Source: Prostheceraeus crozeri (taxonomy: Eukaryota; Platyhelminthes; Polycladida; Euryleptidae). From it: 64,000 bases of DNA. The stretch is from assembly GCA_907163375.1 (NCBI GenBank), contig CAJQUW010003636.1, positions 539,027 through 603,026 on the forward strand, read 5' to 3'. This document shows, piece after piece, positions 35,253 through 46,835 of this stretch (position 1 is the stretch's first letter; the number at the start of each line of letters is the position of its first letter). The position numbers and the translations under genes are program-made. The notes under the pieces were generated by a model. It saw only the letters and a list, made by a program, of their open reading frames with translations. It ran no database searches and had not been told where the DNA came from.

Positions 35253-37967
35253 ATTTCCAATTATCTTCTAAATGTGCCCGGCAATTATTGCAATAAACAA
35301 CAAATTTTTGAGAAAAATAAGTTTATTTGCCCCCCCCCCCCTAACTGGGTGGGGCCACATAGCCACAGGGTCCCATGGGACCCTGAGCTCATAACACAGA
35401 AATATCAACACAAAAATCATTGCCAAACGGGAACATGTTTCTAATAATGGGGAAGAAATATATACAAATATGTACAAAAGTGCATGCGGAACAAAGTATG
35501 TACATGACAAAAACAGTTGGGGGAATGAAACAGAAGTGAATGATCAAGAAAGTGATTTTGGTGTGTGATTAATATGTTGAAGGATGTTTGAAGAGATGAA
35601 TGTGTGTGTGATCTAGATGAATGTTGCCAGGGTGGAAAAATGTGATGTTATTTGATGACGATATTTACATATGTACAGAGTTTTTTCCCCTTTTTCTCTA
35701 TTGATTCTTTTTTTGTCTTTTTTGTTTTGTAATTTTTTTTTGTTTTTTCAAATTTTTGAGACCGTCAAATACGGCATGATCATTTCATGATCAATCCATA
35801 TGATAGATAGCAACAGATATCATAGTTGCATCACCAAAATGATTATAATGACTTTCGAATTGATATTTTGACAATGGATATCCATGTTTTGACAATCACT
35901 GTCTTCTTTTCATAGAAATAGAGCTACATACATTGAGCACGTGGATATATGAATGATCCAAATTTTAAGAATGAAAGCATCTTTAAAATGTATGATTGCA
36001 ATCTATTGTAATAATTATTCTAGAATTAAAGAAAAATTTTGACAGTTGAATCAGATATTATTTTAATTTCGAAACTTCCTTAATTCTGAGCTTAGAAGAT
36101 CAGTAGTATGACACAAGTTTTCAAGCAGTATTGTCACTATTGGGTAAGTGCACATATACTTTCGATTACTTCAAGGATGATCAAAATTGATTGCAATTTA
36201 ATTGGTCTTTCCAATCAATTAATTGTAATTGATATTTCAGAGCAATGGATTAATTCAAATTGAAATCAGAACAATCAGATGATTGAATTTGGAAGTGGTG
36301 AACAATCAGTCAACTAAATGAACAGACAATATTATTCTAGCAATTATATTGCGAGTATGAATTCATAATTATATATCTATCATGAGTAATGATTGTGTAA
36401 TGTAGAGCACCTACAATAATCATGCAACACCTGGTAGTACTCCATGAAGAATAGTCGTCCAACCCTACAGAGATGGACAATAGGACGTTAAGCGGATATA
36501 GGGGCCTATAGTGAAAGTAAGGTGTGAGTTATGACATCACTATGTATACAGGCATGTAGTACACGTATACATGCAGACAGTAAAGGGTTGCTCACGAGGA
36601 CGGACCAGGAATTAACAAAGCGTGTCTGCAATCAATTATTCGTTCCAATCAATTGATTGAAATTAAATTATTGAGCAGTTAATTAATCGACATCAATTAG
36701 TGTTTGATAATCCCTGACTAATTGATTGCTCACAAAAAAAGCTATAAAAGATGGGCAAATGATTATTTCTGCCAATCAATTAATGACAATGAATTTTTTA
36801 ACCCTCGCTGGCTCGTGGCGGTGTTGACGTACAGGTTTCACTTAATATTTGTAATTTATTTTCGTCCTGTTTGAAATTTCAATGAAGCGAATTCGTTTTT
36901 GGTGATCATTGACAAAAGAAATGATATCTTCCTTTCATAATGAAGCTAAAGAGCGATCTTTTAATTGAAAACAATGTTTGGGCCTTAATCATTGTGAATT
37001 GATAAAAATAGCTTTTTGCGCGTTATTTGACATTCATCAACCCTGCACAATTACCTATTTTTATACGAAGAAAAATATTCTTCACGTTGATGTGAACATG
37101 ATCCCAAGTCACAAATAGAGACAAAAATTCAATTTTCTCATGAAATTAGATCCTGTCTGCATCATGTAGGAATGCAGAAATTGAGCGATGAACTGCCGTC
37201 AGATATAGGAAGACCCAACAGTTGTAGGGGTCAATCTCGAGATGAAGGCGGGATTAGCTGATGTTTATGAGGCAGCTGTGTTTTGGAAGTAATATTGCAT
37301 AACAGTACGGCAATGGAGAGATTGTTTTGAGATTTGTACAGTTGTCAGCAATCCATCGTAAGGCTGATAATGCGGACAATATGGTCAGGGAATGAAAATC
37401 ATTTTCATCAATCACTGCAGCCCTGCCTGTCGTGATGGTAAAGTCTGTAATAAGTTACTAATTTAGGAGATCTCATCAGTCAATGTTATTATACCACAGC
37501 TTCACACATCATGCACTAGAGTTCGACCGCTCAATGGCCGAAGAATAAGTGTGGATATGCACATGTCCCCGTCCTTCTAAACTTTATAAAAAGCATGAAT
37601 AGAATAATCAAATCTTGAGATAAATAATTAAAAAATCAGTTTGCTAATTGCAAATCTTTATAAAAATGCTTTACAATAATTACGGGAAACATACAGGACG
37701 TTTAATAAATAATTGGCTAAAAAACCCATTTTCAAATATAATTTTCGTGTTGTAGTCTTGGCTCATTTCTAATAAACGATGTACATGATGAATATGATGA
37801 ATCTGAAACGATGAATATGATGCTTAGATTAACCATTACGACAAACTGCCATCGTCTGTGATGAATATCCTTGTTGTCCCATCGTGTCTAAACTGTATCT
37901 AATACCGTTGCTGTGCGTGCGTTGAGTGACGGCCATACGTCTGAGACTTAATAACAATAATGATATA
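35253..37967. other. No gene recognised; homopolymer and low-complexity DNA
   Basis: A 13-C run lies at about 35329-35341, close upstream of the gene start at 35252. A T-rich stretch spans 35680-35760. Between 36170 and 36790 there are many overlapping AATTGATT/AATCAATT words. No coding region is supported. Confidence 0.5.
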
Positions 37968-39064
37968 CAGGGTGGCGCACGTAAACCGCCGGATTTTGAA
38001 CTTTTATTACTCCTCAAATATTCATCCGATCGTCATGAAATTTCGACTCATACTAGTTTGGAGTATAGGATTTATGATGATTGTACCTGTTGTACTGAGA
38101 ATTGTCAGAAAATTCTGATTCTATTGACCGAATGACGGTGGTGCGTGGCGAGTGCATAGACTCTTGCTTGATCCAGTGAGGGTTCTGGTTGGCCCAATAA
38201 CGACAATTGTGACGATTCACACCACCATCCAGATGGAAGTGAGCTTCATCGGACCAGGTTAGTTCCACTAAATGGCCCGGGTTGGCTTGGACGCGCTGTA
38301 TCCCTGTTCTGCGAACTCCATTCGGTTTTCCAGATCTTCTTCGTGTAATCGCTGCACCACCTGGACCTTGTACGGATGCCATCCATAGTCATGGAGGATG
38401 CGCTGGATAGTGCGGCGACTCACTTGAAGTGCATTAGAAGCACTTCCGGTAGATGTGTTTGGGTCCTCTTCGAAGTGCTGCACAACTCGTTCCACATTCT
38501 GCTCCGTTCATTCAGAAGATGACCGGTCCCGCTTGACAGTCACCACACTACCAGTGGTCAACAGGTTTGTGTGACACCGCTTTATGGTACGGGCATCCGG
38601 TGCTCTTGCGTTCTTGCCGTACTTTGAATGATAAAGCCTTTGTACCTCCACTGGACTCTTGAGCCATTCGTACCAAGCCGCGCATTTTGCTCGTTCTGCA
38701 ACCGAATAATCATCCATTCTTCTATGTTCGATTCTTTTCAGATAGTGATTTAATCGTCGAATGGTATTTTATATGACATGGAAGTAACTGAATAATATTC
38801 ACTTCAAGACTGCGCACAGTTCGTTGTGCAGAATACGATTCATGTTAAGTTAATTAACTTGATCTAGATTTTCGATGTTAACAAAATGAGTACATGTCAT
38901 TCGGTCAAGAGAATCAGAATTTTCTGACAATTCTCAGTACAACGGGTAGAATCATCATAAATCCTATACTCCAAACTAGTATGAGTCGAACCTTCATGAC
39001 GATCGGATGAATATTTGAGGAGTAATAAAAGTTCAAAATCCAGCGGTTTACGTGCGCCACCCTG
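37968..39064 (-). mobile_element. Tc1/mariner-type transposon, internally deleted, 169-bp inverted ends
   Basis: Flanked by TA on both sides (37966-37967 and 39065-39066), it begins CAGGGTGGCGCACGTAAACC and ends with the reverse complement. The inverted repeats run 37968-38136 and 38896-39064 and differ at only a few positions. The inner part codes, on the minus strand, for the front of a transposase. Confidence 0.92.
38137..38717 (-). pseudogene. Tc1/mariner transposase, N-terminal half only
   Basis: The ATG at 38717 opens MDDYSVAERAKCAAWYEWL, the first helix-turn-helix, with ARTIKRCHTNLLTTGSV. After a TGA near 38508 the frame continues with the second helix-turn-helix (VSRRTIQRILHDYGWHPYKV). 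A frameshift near 38300 leads to LTWSDEAHFHLDGGVNRHNC, which holds the first catalytic Asp, and NPHWIKQESMHSPRTTV. The sequence then runs straight into the left inverted repeat, so the second and third acidic catalytic residues are deleted. The protein cannot be an active enzyme. Confidence 0.9.
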
Positions 39065-39066
39065 TA

Positions 39067-40654
39067 CATTATTTGCTCCACTTTAACATTCGGAGAGCGC
39101 TTACATAAAATGAGAAATACACTAACCGTCTGTAAAATCTGACAACGAGAAATAAGCATGATAAAAGAGAAACAGTAAGAAGTTACAGAGGTCTAGCAAA
39201 CCGAATAAACGATAAATTATATAGTTCGTGCGTGGATATGGATGTCTAACATGCAGAGGATGGCGAGCTGTTGGAGTTCTTTCGCAAAAGATTGACTTGA
39301 GAGGATGGGATCTGCTACCATTGATTGCCTTGAAAAGGCGGCGGTATGCCTTCCCCCTGGCATTTAAGATGTCACATGTTGGAGAGATACCCATACATGC
39401 AAAACATAGCCTTGCACAAATAGCAAGCAAGGCTTCTATACATTCTGGAACAAATGTTGTAAACAGCTAGTCGTCAGCGGCTTTGCGAAGGATGATCAGA
39501 ATATCTGGTCATCACATTTGGATGAAATAATAGGAACCAACCAAACCAATATTTGATTTGTAAATTATTTTTCCATGCAAGTAAGTACATCATCGTCATG
39601 TGCTTCGATTGGGATTGATGGAGGCATGAAAATGAAGCAGTCACAGTTTTAATTTCATTCTAGAGGTGCGCGGAGACGTGTTATCAGTTTCCAAGCCATG
39701 AATCCGTCCTCGAATTTTCTACAATTAAATTCCAAATTAAATTTTTGCGAGACTACTGCATTTTGCGTGTTCAAGATTCCTCTGGGTGTGAAGTTCAACA
39801 AAATCAACTCTCTCATTTCAATTAATTTGGTGTTCGTGCAACATTTTTTAAGTTTCTAAATATCAACTTTAATTATTCCTAAAAACAATGTCTGTTCACG
39901 CTGTACATGCTTCGGATTCCTTTGAATTGTGTCGTCTTGGACTACAAATGCCATGTAATGAAAGAGAACAATTATCAATTAATTGTCATACCAGTCGTCG
40001 TTAGATTCTCCGAGAGTCGTGGATGAAGAAGAGTGTATCGCTTAATAATTGTCATATTCCTTAGTTTCTCTTCAGGTTCGATAGCGTAGGGAATTAATCG
40101 GTGGCTTGGAAAGGAAATGTATATCAGAATTTTCCGGCAAAATCTGTTCTGTCATTTCGAGCAAGAGATTCATCCAATTTACAAGTAGAGAAATATGTAT
40201 CTCGGTTGATCGAATCATTAAATGTGCGAGCAATCTCTCACTTGTTCATTTTCTTATTCGATAATCTTCCAATTATGCTTCCAATTACATTCTTGTGTAT
40301 AGTCGTCGTCCTGTGAACCATTAAATCGTCGAGTTATTCGAGAAATCAACCACTGGCGTCTGTAAATTGACTTCGAACTTCATCAAATAGATAGATACTC
40401 TTCTTATTGAATCTATGTGTATCTTCACCCGAGTGATAATCCAAATGATTCCCTTGGGCGAATTATCTTATTTGTTTTGGGTTTCATAGTTATGTGATTT
40501 TCATCATCCAGTATTCGGTTATCGGATGCATTTAGAGGAGGGTGAAATGGCTGTGAACTTACTCTTCTTCTTGTCATCGGAATGGGGAATTTGGCGGTGC
40601 GTGACTTGTTTGAGAAAGTCTCAGTTAACTTCTATGATTATGCAAATCATTTGG
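39067..40654. other. No gene recognised
   Basis: Short open frames only, with no domain or splice-supported exon. Confidence 0.45.
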
Positions 40655-40870
40655 CTAATGACCAGAAGCAGTTGGCTAAAGGGCGCGCTTTTGGTGCGGA
40701 AGTGTAGACAGAAGGTCCAGGGTCCGAGTCTGTCCGCCTCGGGAAGTACTGCCTCTCTCGACTTAGAAGATGCTAACCCTAACCTGGTAGTTGTTTTTGT
40801 GTGTGGGTTGCCCCACCCTTGCTTGTAGAAAGGCTTAGTTGGGCAGGTGGGAGGGATGAGCTAAAAGCCT
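40655..40870 (+). repeat. SINE-like repeat, weak A and B boxes
   Basis: An A-box-like stretch (TTGGCTAAAGGGCGCG) is followed by a degenerate B box (AGGGTCCGAGTCTG), then a tail with GGTTGCCCCACCCTTGC. The composition is more GC-rich than its flanks. Confidence 0.3.
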
Positions 40871-41019
40871 ATCGTTACATATAGATTCTAAGTTTCCACT
40901 TCTGATTTATTGAAGACTTCAACTGATTTGTTGTTGCTCGGTGGTCTAATATTGGGCACACATTGAAATTCACGAGTACTAACTAGAAACTAATTTTGTC
41001 ATCTTTTCTCTCCGTAGTA

Positions 41020-41150
41020 CAGTTAGGGGATAAGAGCTTAGCCTCACAATCAGCAGTATGGGGTTCAGTCTGCAGAACTAAACTGATTATGTCAACACCG
41101 TCCATGCTGTCAACAAGTCCATATCCGTCTTTTCACTTTCCTACTTCTTG
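41020..41150 (+). repeat. Diverged relative of the 4220 SINE
   Basis: It contains GGGGTTCAGTCTGCAG where the B box would be and GATTATGTCAACACCGTCCA, matching the tail of the SINE at 4220-4421 with several changes. Confidence 0.4.
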
Positions 41151-41638
41151 ATGTAATGAGTCATGTTGCTTTGTTATAACTCCGGTTTATCATCCCACTT
41201 CGCTTTCTCGCTTCTTTGCCTTTCATCTTCTATTGAGGAATACCTTCGTTCTCTTCCCTCAAGCTCTGATAAAAGGAAATTTCTGCTGTTGACGTACTTA
41301 TATTGAAGTTTCATTTTTGTCTCAATTTTAGTCGGAAGCGGACATACAGCCACAACCACAGTCTGAACGCCGATAAAACTTGAGCACAGTTCTTTTTTTT
41401 TTTAACAATAATACTCGTTTATTCATCAGAATGAAGATCACACATGACAAGGTTAAGTTGTACATATGCATATGAGAATGATCAAATTGCTCGCTTTAAA
41501 AAACCTCGTGACGTAAGGCACATAAATTAATAACATCAGCAAGAAGATAGGTTCAATTAATTGAATCAACATCCGATATATTATTTGAAGTCAAGAAGGT
41601 ATGAAATCACAGCGAGATACAAAAGAGAGATGAAAAAA

Positions 41639-42469
41639 TCACAAGTTGAAAACTTCATCCAGCCCTGCAGTCTTCGGCAATGTGCCAAGGATGGATATGG
41701 CATTTCCCCTCTGAACGGCGATCCTTAGTCTCTGGAAGAGGAAGGTTGTTGATCGCTCTTCTCCGGTCTTCTCCTCTATACGAGCGCCGATTTGTCTCGC
41801 AAATTTGATTGCAGATGGACCCCATGCTCCCATCGTTTCTATGCAGAAGGGGATGACATTATAAGTAGATGTTAAGTCTGCATATTTAGACAACTTGCGG
41901 TCTTCTGCTTCAGATGCAGTTTTTCCTGCAACATGCGACGATGAAGCGATATAGCTCGGTGACATGGTATCTCGGCAAGTGAAGTCCCAGACGGCTGATC
42001 GTCCGCCTTTCCATGGTATCATGGTAAGTCCATCGGGACGCTTACCATCTTGCCTGGAAATTCCTGGAGGTTCCAAGATGGCAGGAACTCCACTTGATAC
42101 CAAGGCTCGTCGAATAAGGTCATTGGCCTCTTGGTGGCGTGCATTTCTTCCGGCGCTCTTCTTACATCGGAGGCCATGTAATCCACACTGATTCACAGTT
42201 TCTCCACAGACACAGACATGTTGTTGACAAAGAGGAAGACCTAAACGTAATGCACATGCGATCCGCAATTGGCTGTTATTCAACTTCAGGCCCAGTGATG
42301 GTATTGGGCATGCGTTCAACCATGCTCCTGCATACTTGGAAGAGACGGCAAGAATCCGCGCTTTCGATGCGGCTGATACTATCGAACCCGCCAACTGATC
42401 GAATGCTGACTTTAGAATCGGCTTATCCCATGCACGTTGACTGCTTGGATTGAGTGGGGAGCTCGGCAT
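41639..42469 (-). pseudogene. Restriction-like endonuclease domain of the R2-like LINE
   Basis: An open 276-codon stretch. It contains QLRIACALRLGLPLC, a zinc knuckle CVCGETVNQCGLHGLRC, then RHQEANDLIRRALVSSGVP, the nuclease core GKRPDGLTMIPW and AVWDFTCRDT (catalytic Asp residues of PD and the WDxT strand), and ERKLSKYADL with FCIETMGAWGPSA. This order is shared by a large group of invertebrate elements. The domain itself has no stop. It would nick target DNA to prime reverse transcription. Confidence 0.88.
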
Positions 42470-42489
42470 TTGTGATTGCTCTCCAGTCT

Positions 42490-43675
42490 TTAATTGGCTT
42501 GCTTAGTGACATAACGAAATAATCGGCCGGCAAACTGCATTGTGACAAAAGTGAGGAACAGAAGATCAACAGTACTGTGAGGTGAAGACAGATAAGTCGG
42601 TAGAGATAGCTGTACAGCGCTTCTAACACCAATTCCTCCTTTTGAGATTGATAGTGTGGCTTGATTCCATGCTGTTTCATTGAGTTGGCAATTAAGGATA
42701 TTACTGAGTGTCTGACGAATAGCCGCATCATATTCCTTTAAAATCCCATGGAAATAGAAACAAGGTGCAGTACGCAAAATGTACGTCAATTTAGGGATTG
42801 AAAAATAGTTTCTCAGTAGAAAAAGAGCATCGTGCGCATCCAAACTTTGTAATGTGGAGCTGAGTCGAAGGAAGTCGTTCAACTTACGTTGCAGCGTAGG
42901 TCTGATTGCAGCCATGCCAATAGGTGATCCCAAAAGAACAGCATCTTCGCTTCGATTACCTTCATTCCAGTTTCGGAAATAATGTGTGAAATATTGGAAT
43001 ACCTGTTGCCGAATTCAAATTTCTCACAATCAGCTCACATTTTTGGTGATTCACAGTCGAGCCAATTTCTCTTGCTTGTTCTGATATCATTTGGAAATCA
43101 TCGAAGACATCGGTGATATGACCGGCTATCGTGCCATCATCCAAATACCATAAATTTAATTCTGAACGAATATTTTTGGTAATGTCTTTAATTGCGAGAC
43201 AAAATAGAAGAGGACCGAGTGGGTCGCCCTGCTGAATTCCCTCTGAAGAATGAATTATGTGATCACAATACCAAAGGTTCGATTCTTTCAAATATGTCTT
43301 ACGAACAAAAGGATAAATCTCAGGCAGATTTTCAATCACTTCTTTTAAAATCACATCACGCTTGACTGAATTGATGGCATTTTTAAAGTCAATCTTCAGA
43401 AATACTTTGTTTTCGGTCATTTCGTCAGCGTATCTTCGAGTTGCGTGGACTGCTGCTTCAGCCCCCAAGGAAGTACCAAATCCCAACTGCTGAGGCCGTA
43501 GCAGTTTTCCCATCTTCTCCATTACTGATGAGCTACACAGTTTCCCTACCAAACGACGGAGAGTAAATCCGACTGCGATTGGTCGAATTCCACCGGAGGA
43601 TTTGCTCAATGCACATAAGTTAGCTCCAAAGAAGATAGGACAGATCTCTTCAGGTATCTTTCCTCTCAATAGCAT
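42490..43675 (-). pseudogene. Reverse transcriptase core and thumb of the R2-like LINE
   Basis: The first piece (42962-43675) has ALSKSSGGIRPIAVGFTLRR, QLGFGTSLGAEAAVHATRRY, VFLKIDFKNAINSV (motif A), EGIQQGDPLGPLLFCLAI (motif B) and LWYLDDGTIAG (motif C, YxDD-type). A frameshift near 42962 leads to the thumb piece (42490-42933), with GSPIGMAAIRPTLQ and WNQATLSISKGGIGVRSA. All catalytic residues of the palm are present. Confidence 0.9.
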
Positions 43676-44412
43676 TGTCAGTAGGAGGACACTCCATATT
43701 TGATGGAAATATCAGAAAGTAGAAAAAAGTAAAAAACACTTTATCGCAAGCGCTTTCGACCGACACCGCCAGTCATTATCAAGCGACTGTTCGTTTATTG
43801 TTGGATCAATCAGATATAAACAGTTATCATAGGGAACATTCTAGACCAGATTCATTTACATTAAGACACATTTCGAAATCCTAAACTAACAACAAAAATA
43901 CGCCAATGAGCATGTTACTCCTAAAATTCTGCAAGTAATGCACATCAAGGTAAAAACAAGGATAAAGACGTTAGCTAAAGAATAGAGTCATAAAAAGACC
44001 CCAGATCTATCTTGATTCGGTTGTTGGAACGGAAATGTTTAGTCCAAAGAGATTCCTTCACTATTCTCCTCTTCCAGGAGCCTTCCCTGTCCACCACAGT
44101 CATGGAATCAATGTCGATCCTATGACCACTGTCCATCACATGCTTTGCTAGCTCGGATCGGTCGACGTCAAGCTCACGTATCATCCGCAAGTGTTCGGAT
44201 TTTCTCTTGTCGATAGGCCTGGAAGATTCACCGACGTAGGAAAATCCACAATCGCGGTGTCCACACTCAATGCGATACACCGAGCCCAAACACAGGGAAG
44301 GAGAAGGTCGCTTGCGGATAAGGAGGCTACTGAGAGTCGAGGCAGGCTTGAGGGCGATGTTAATACCGAAACCAATCAACTTAGACTTGATGGCGTTACT
44401 GATCCCCGTCAA
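43676..44412 (-). mobile_element. Penelope-like element fragment inserted in the LINE
   Basis: Flanked by an exact 11-bp duplication, ctcaatagcat (43665-43675 and 44413-44423). The LINE frame reads CNMLL on both sides of the insertion. It carries a GIY-YIG domain and a 3' tail with TGGCGGTGTCGGTCGAAAGC, a form typical of Penelope-like ends. It is 5'-truncated: no RT is present. Confidence 0.88.
43975..44400 (-). pseudogene. GIY-YIG endonuclease domain of the Penelope-like element
   Basis: The frame shows SVYRIECGHRDCGFSYVGES (the YR..C..C...YVGE form of GIY-YIG in these elements), then SRPIDKRKSEHLRMI, SELAKHVMDSGHRIDID and KRRIVKESLW (the Glu of the family). It ends SFYDSIL at 43975. The domain appears whole, but the RT that should precede it is missing, so this is a 5'-truncated copy. 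Confidence 0.88.
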
Positions 44413-44423
44413 CTCAATAGCAT

Positions 44424-45074
44424 GTTGCAAAAGCGAGAAAGAGCATCAAGAAGTTTTGTGCGATGCTCTCCGAGCCACTTAGCCATTAATTCTTTTAGGT
44501 GCTGTGGTCTCAAACCATCGGGGCCAGCAGCTGAACCATTAGGGAAGCTCATGATTGCTTTCATAACTGATTCCGGCTAAACTTGCAGTGGAGAGGATTC
44601 TAATGTTCGATCTTCTGATGGCATGTCACGGAATGCAGAAGCTACAGGATGCAGCTCACGAAGTTTTTTAACAGTGTCTTCGTTATTGCATGCCAGGCAC
44701 TCATTGGATGAAGCTATTCTGACTGCGCCTTTAACGTCATTCTCCGAAATTTTTTCTGAAACTAGGACCGATAACTTCTTGTGAGGTTTTTTCTTTACCT
44801 TTGAGTTGTTGCGAAGTTCGTGTGCATTTTTTTTCATTCGCTCAAAAATCTGGTCGGCACTAATTGATTCGTTGAATTCAGAAATCTTTCGATTTACAAC
44901 AGTGGCAAGGGAAGGCGAATTTTTACCATCTCTCTTTGGTTGTAGCAAACACAAGCGTGAAAAGCTCAATAATTTTGACCATGTTATCAGGTTATTGGAA
45001 TCTACTACTTCATTTAATGTGTCTGTAAGTAATTTTGCGGCTTGCATGCGACTGGCTCTTGGAATTCGTTTCAA
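44424..45074 (-). pseudogene. Linker and RT entry segment of the R2-like LINE
   Basis: Opens KRIPRASRMQAAKLLTDTLN, is Lys/Ser-rich, and after a TAG at 44577 continues in frame as VMKAIMSFPNGSAAGPDGLR, the FPxGSAxGPDGL start of the RT domain, ending EHRTKLLDALSRFCNMLL at the Penelope insertion. Confidence 0.8.
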
Positions 45075-45086
45075 AATACGAACCCG

Positions 45087-45590
45087 TTATCGAAATCCAT
45101 TTTGAATGTTGTCCAATACTTCATTACAATCCATGCTAGTGTTGGAACTAAATTGAGATTGGGAAGTGCTTGTGGTTGATTTTGTGTTGTCTATCTTCAC
45201 CGTTGTCAGCAAGCGCTGCATTAAAAGGTTCTTTTTTCCATCTGTTGGTAAATGTCGTAGCTCTAATTCATGTCGCAAGTCTGCGACATTATAACTCGAG
45301 AAGGGATTCTTCTTAAAAGTTACTATCAAATTCGGTGACTTTTGTAGACAATCATTGCAGTAGAAAAGTGATATGCAGGAGAGTTGTGAGTGTTTAAACC
45401 CGAAGCATTCTGGATGAAATAAATCCTTGCAGTTATCACATGGAAACAAGCCGTTTATGTCATCAGATTCACAGATACAACGTTTCATGCTGGAATTGAA
45501 TCTTGAACACGCTGAAGCCGAGGCTGATTGATAAGGATCAGTAGGATGAGGATTCTGCTGATCCTGTGGATGATTGGCTTCCTCATTCAT
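45087..45590 (-). pseudogene. PHD finger and SAP-like N-terminus of the R2-like LINE
   Basis: Starts MNEEANHPQDQQNPHPTDPY. A Cys4-His-Cys3-type PHD finger follows (RCICESDDINGLFPCDNC, DLFHPECFG, FYCNDCLQ). Then comes a SAP-like helix pair (YNVADLRHELELRHLPTDGK). The frame closes at a TAA near 45087 and resumes in the same frame, so this stop is a point mutation. A PHD finger could bind histone tails and help target chromatin. Confidence 0.85.
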
Positions 45591-45600
45591 TGTTGCACAT

Positions 45601-46744
45601 TTAATATACTTTGTACTATTATGTAAATCAGCTCATTCGCGTGCCTGTTGTATCACTGAATCAATGGTATCATCTAGATGTGACAGATAACTCATCAGAT
45701 CAATCTCCCAGTTAGGAGAGAGTAGTGACGTTGAAACTTTGATTCATGTATTTTTTTATATGATCGACACAACATTGGCTTCTTCTATCTTTCGGAATTT
45801 ACCACACACAGGCATGTGATTTTTCGTTTCTTGTCTGCAAGATACCCGCGCAGGTAGGCAATAACACGTGCTACGATTATCAGTTGACTTACAATGTAGT
45901 GGCCCAGTGCACAGAAAATTCAACCAAGAGAAATTCTGAGCTAGTGTGTTAGAAGGACAAATTTGATTATAATTAGTCCTAAACCAAATGATTTTAAAAT
46001 AAAATCCTTTTAATTTTAACAGGCAGCTGCAGGAAGATAGCCGTTTTTGTTGCCAGGACTACTCATCAATTTATCTTCGCAGTGCAACAATCTCAATTAT
46101 GGAATTAGTAATTACTGCGTGGCACGTAGCAAGTTGCTTTTCGTTGCTTGTTGTATGTAAGTTGTCAGACAAGTTAACTTCATTGCTTGTCTTTATGTAA
46201 CTGCGCCCCTTTTTACATTCATTTTACAAACGATTAACTTTTACTTAGCTCGAATCTGATTTAGTGTCAACTTGATTGATAATTACGTTGACCGATTGTT
46301 GACGGCCCCTTCTAATGATTCATCTTCCTTTTGATAGAATATATTTACCAAAGCGTTATCCTCTATATCTGTAAAGGTGATCTGCCATGATGTGAAAAAT
46401 CTGTTACAGGTATTTCCGCCTTCGGCAGTGATAGATATCTGTAAGTTTATATTAGTTTGGGCCTACATTTAAATTTTGTATATTTTGCTCTTTGATGTTT
46501 GTAAAGCCTGATTTGGTTCATTTGTACGTGACCAAGACTTCCGAAGCTTCGTGCAATTAAAATTTATTACCTATTTTGAGGCGTTCTTCGCAAAAAATAA
46601 AATTAAAATAAGATGCGGAAAATGTCGCAGAGCAGCATATTTTATCCTTGTCCTTCTGGGATGGCAAGATAATTTTTCATAGAAATATTCGTATAACCAT
46701 ATTGGTTATTGGGCAGTTGCCATAGATTTAGAGGATAAGCTATT
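45601..46744. other. No gene recognised
   Basis: AT-rich; no supported coding region or repeat. A GGCAAGATAAT...CATAGAAAT stretch near 46660-46690 resembles the arm of the hairpin that follows. Confidence 0.4.
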
Positions 46745-46835
46745 CTATGAATCCAGCGGGCAAGAAAATCATAGAAATCCTGGTCCGCTTCGCGGCCTCG
46801 GATTCCTACATTTTCTTGCCCTTCTGGCTTCATAG
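46745..46835. ncRNA. Long hairpin (candidate microRNA-like precursor or foldback MITE)
   Basis: The left arm (46745-46780) and right arm (46800-46835) are reverse complements at about 33 of 37 aligned positions, and the loop itself pairs further (GGTCCGC with GCGGCC). Total length is 91 bases, the size of a microRNA precursor. It lies in a non-coding stretch. A related arm-like piece near 46655 argues for a small mobile foldback instead. Expression is unknown. Confidence 0.4.

Larger units (their letters stand above)
41392..45600 (-). mobile_element. R2-like LINE with PHD, SAP, RT and restriction-like endonuclease
   Basis: On the minus strand the order is PHD finger, SAP-like helix pair, linker, reverse transcriptase, CCHC-like knuckle and a PD-(D/E)xK endonuclease. 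The 3' leader ends with AATAAA (near 41422) and a 12-base poly(A) (41392-41403). The frame suffers two in-frame stops, about two frameshifts and one inserted Penelope-like element (43676-44412), so it is dead. Removing the insertion, it is about 3.5 kb, close to full length. The clade is not certain. Confidence 0.85.
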
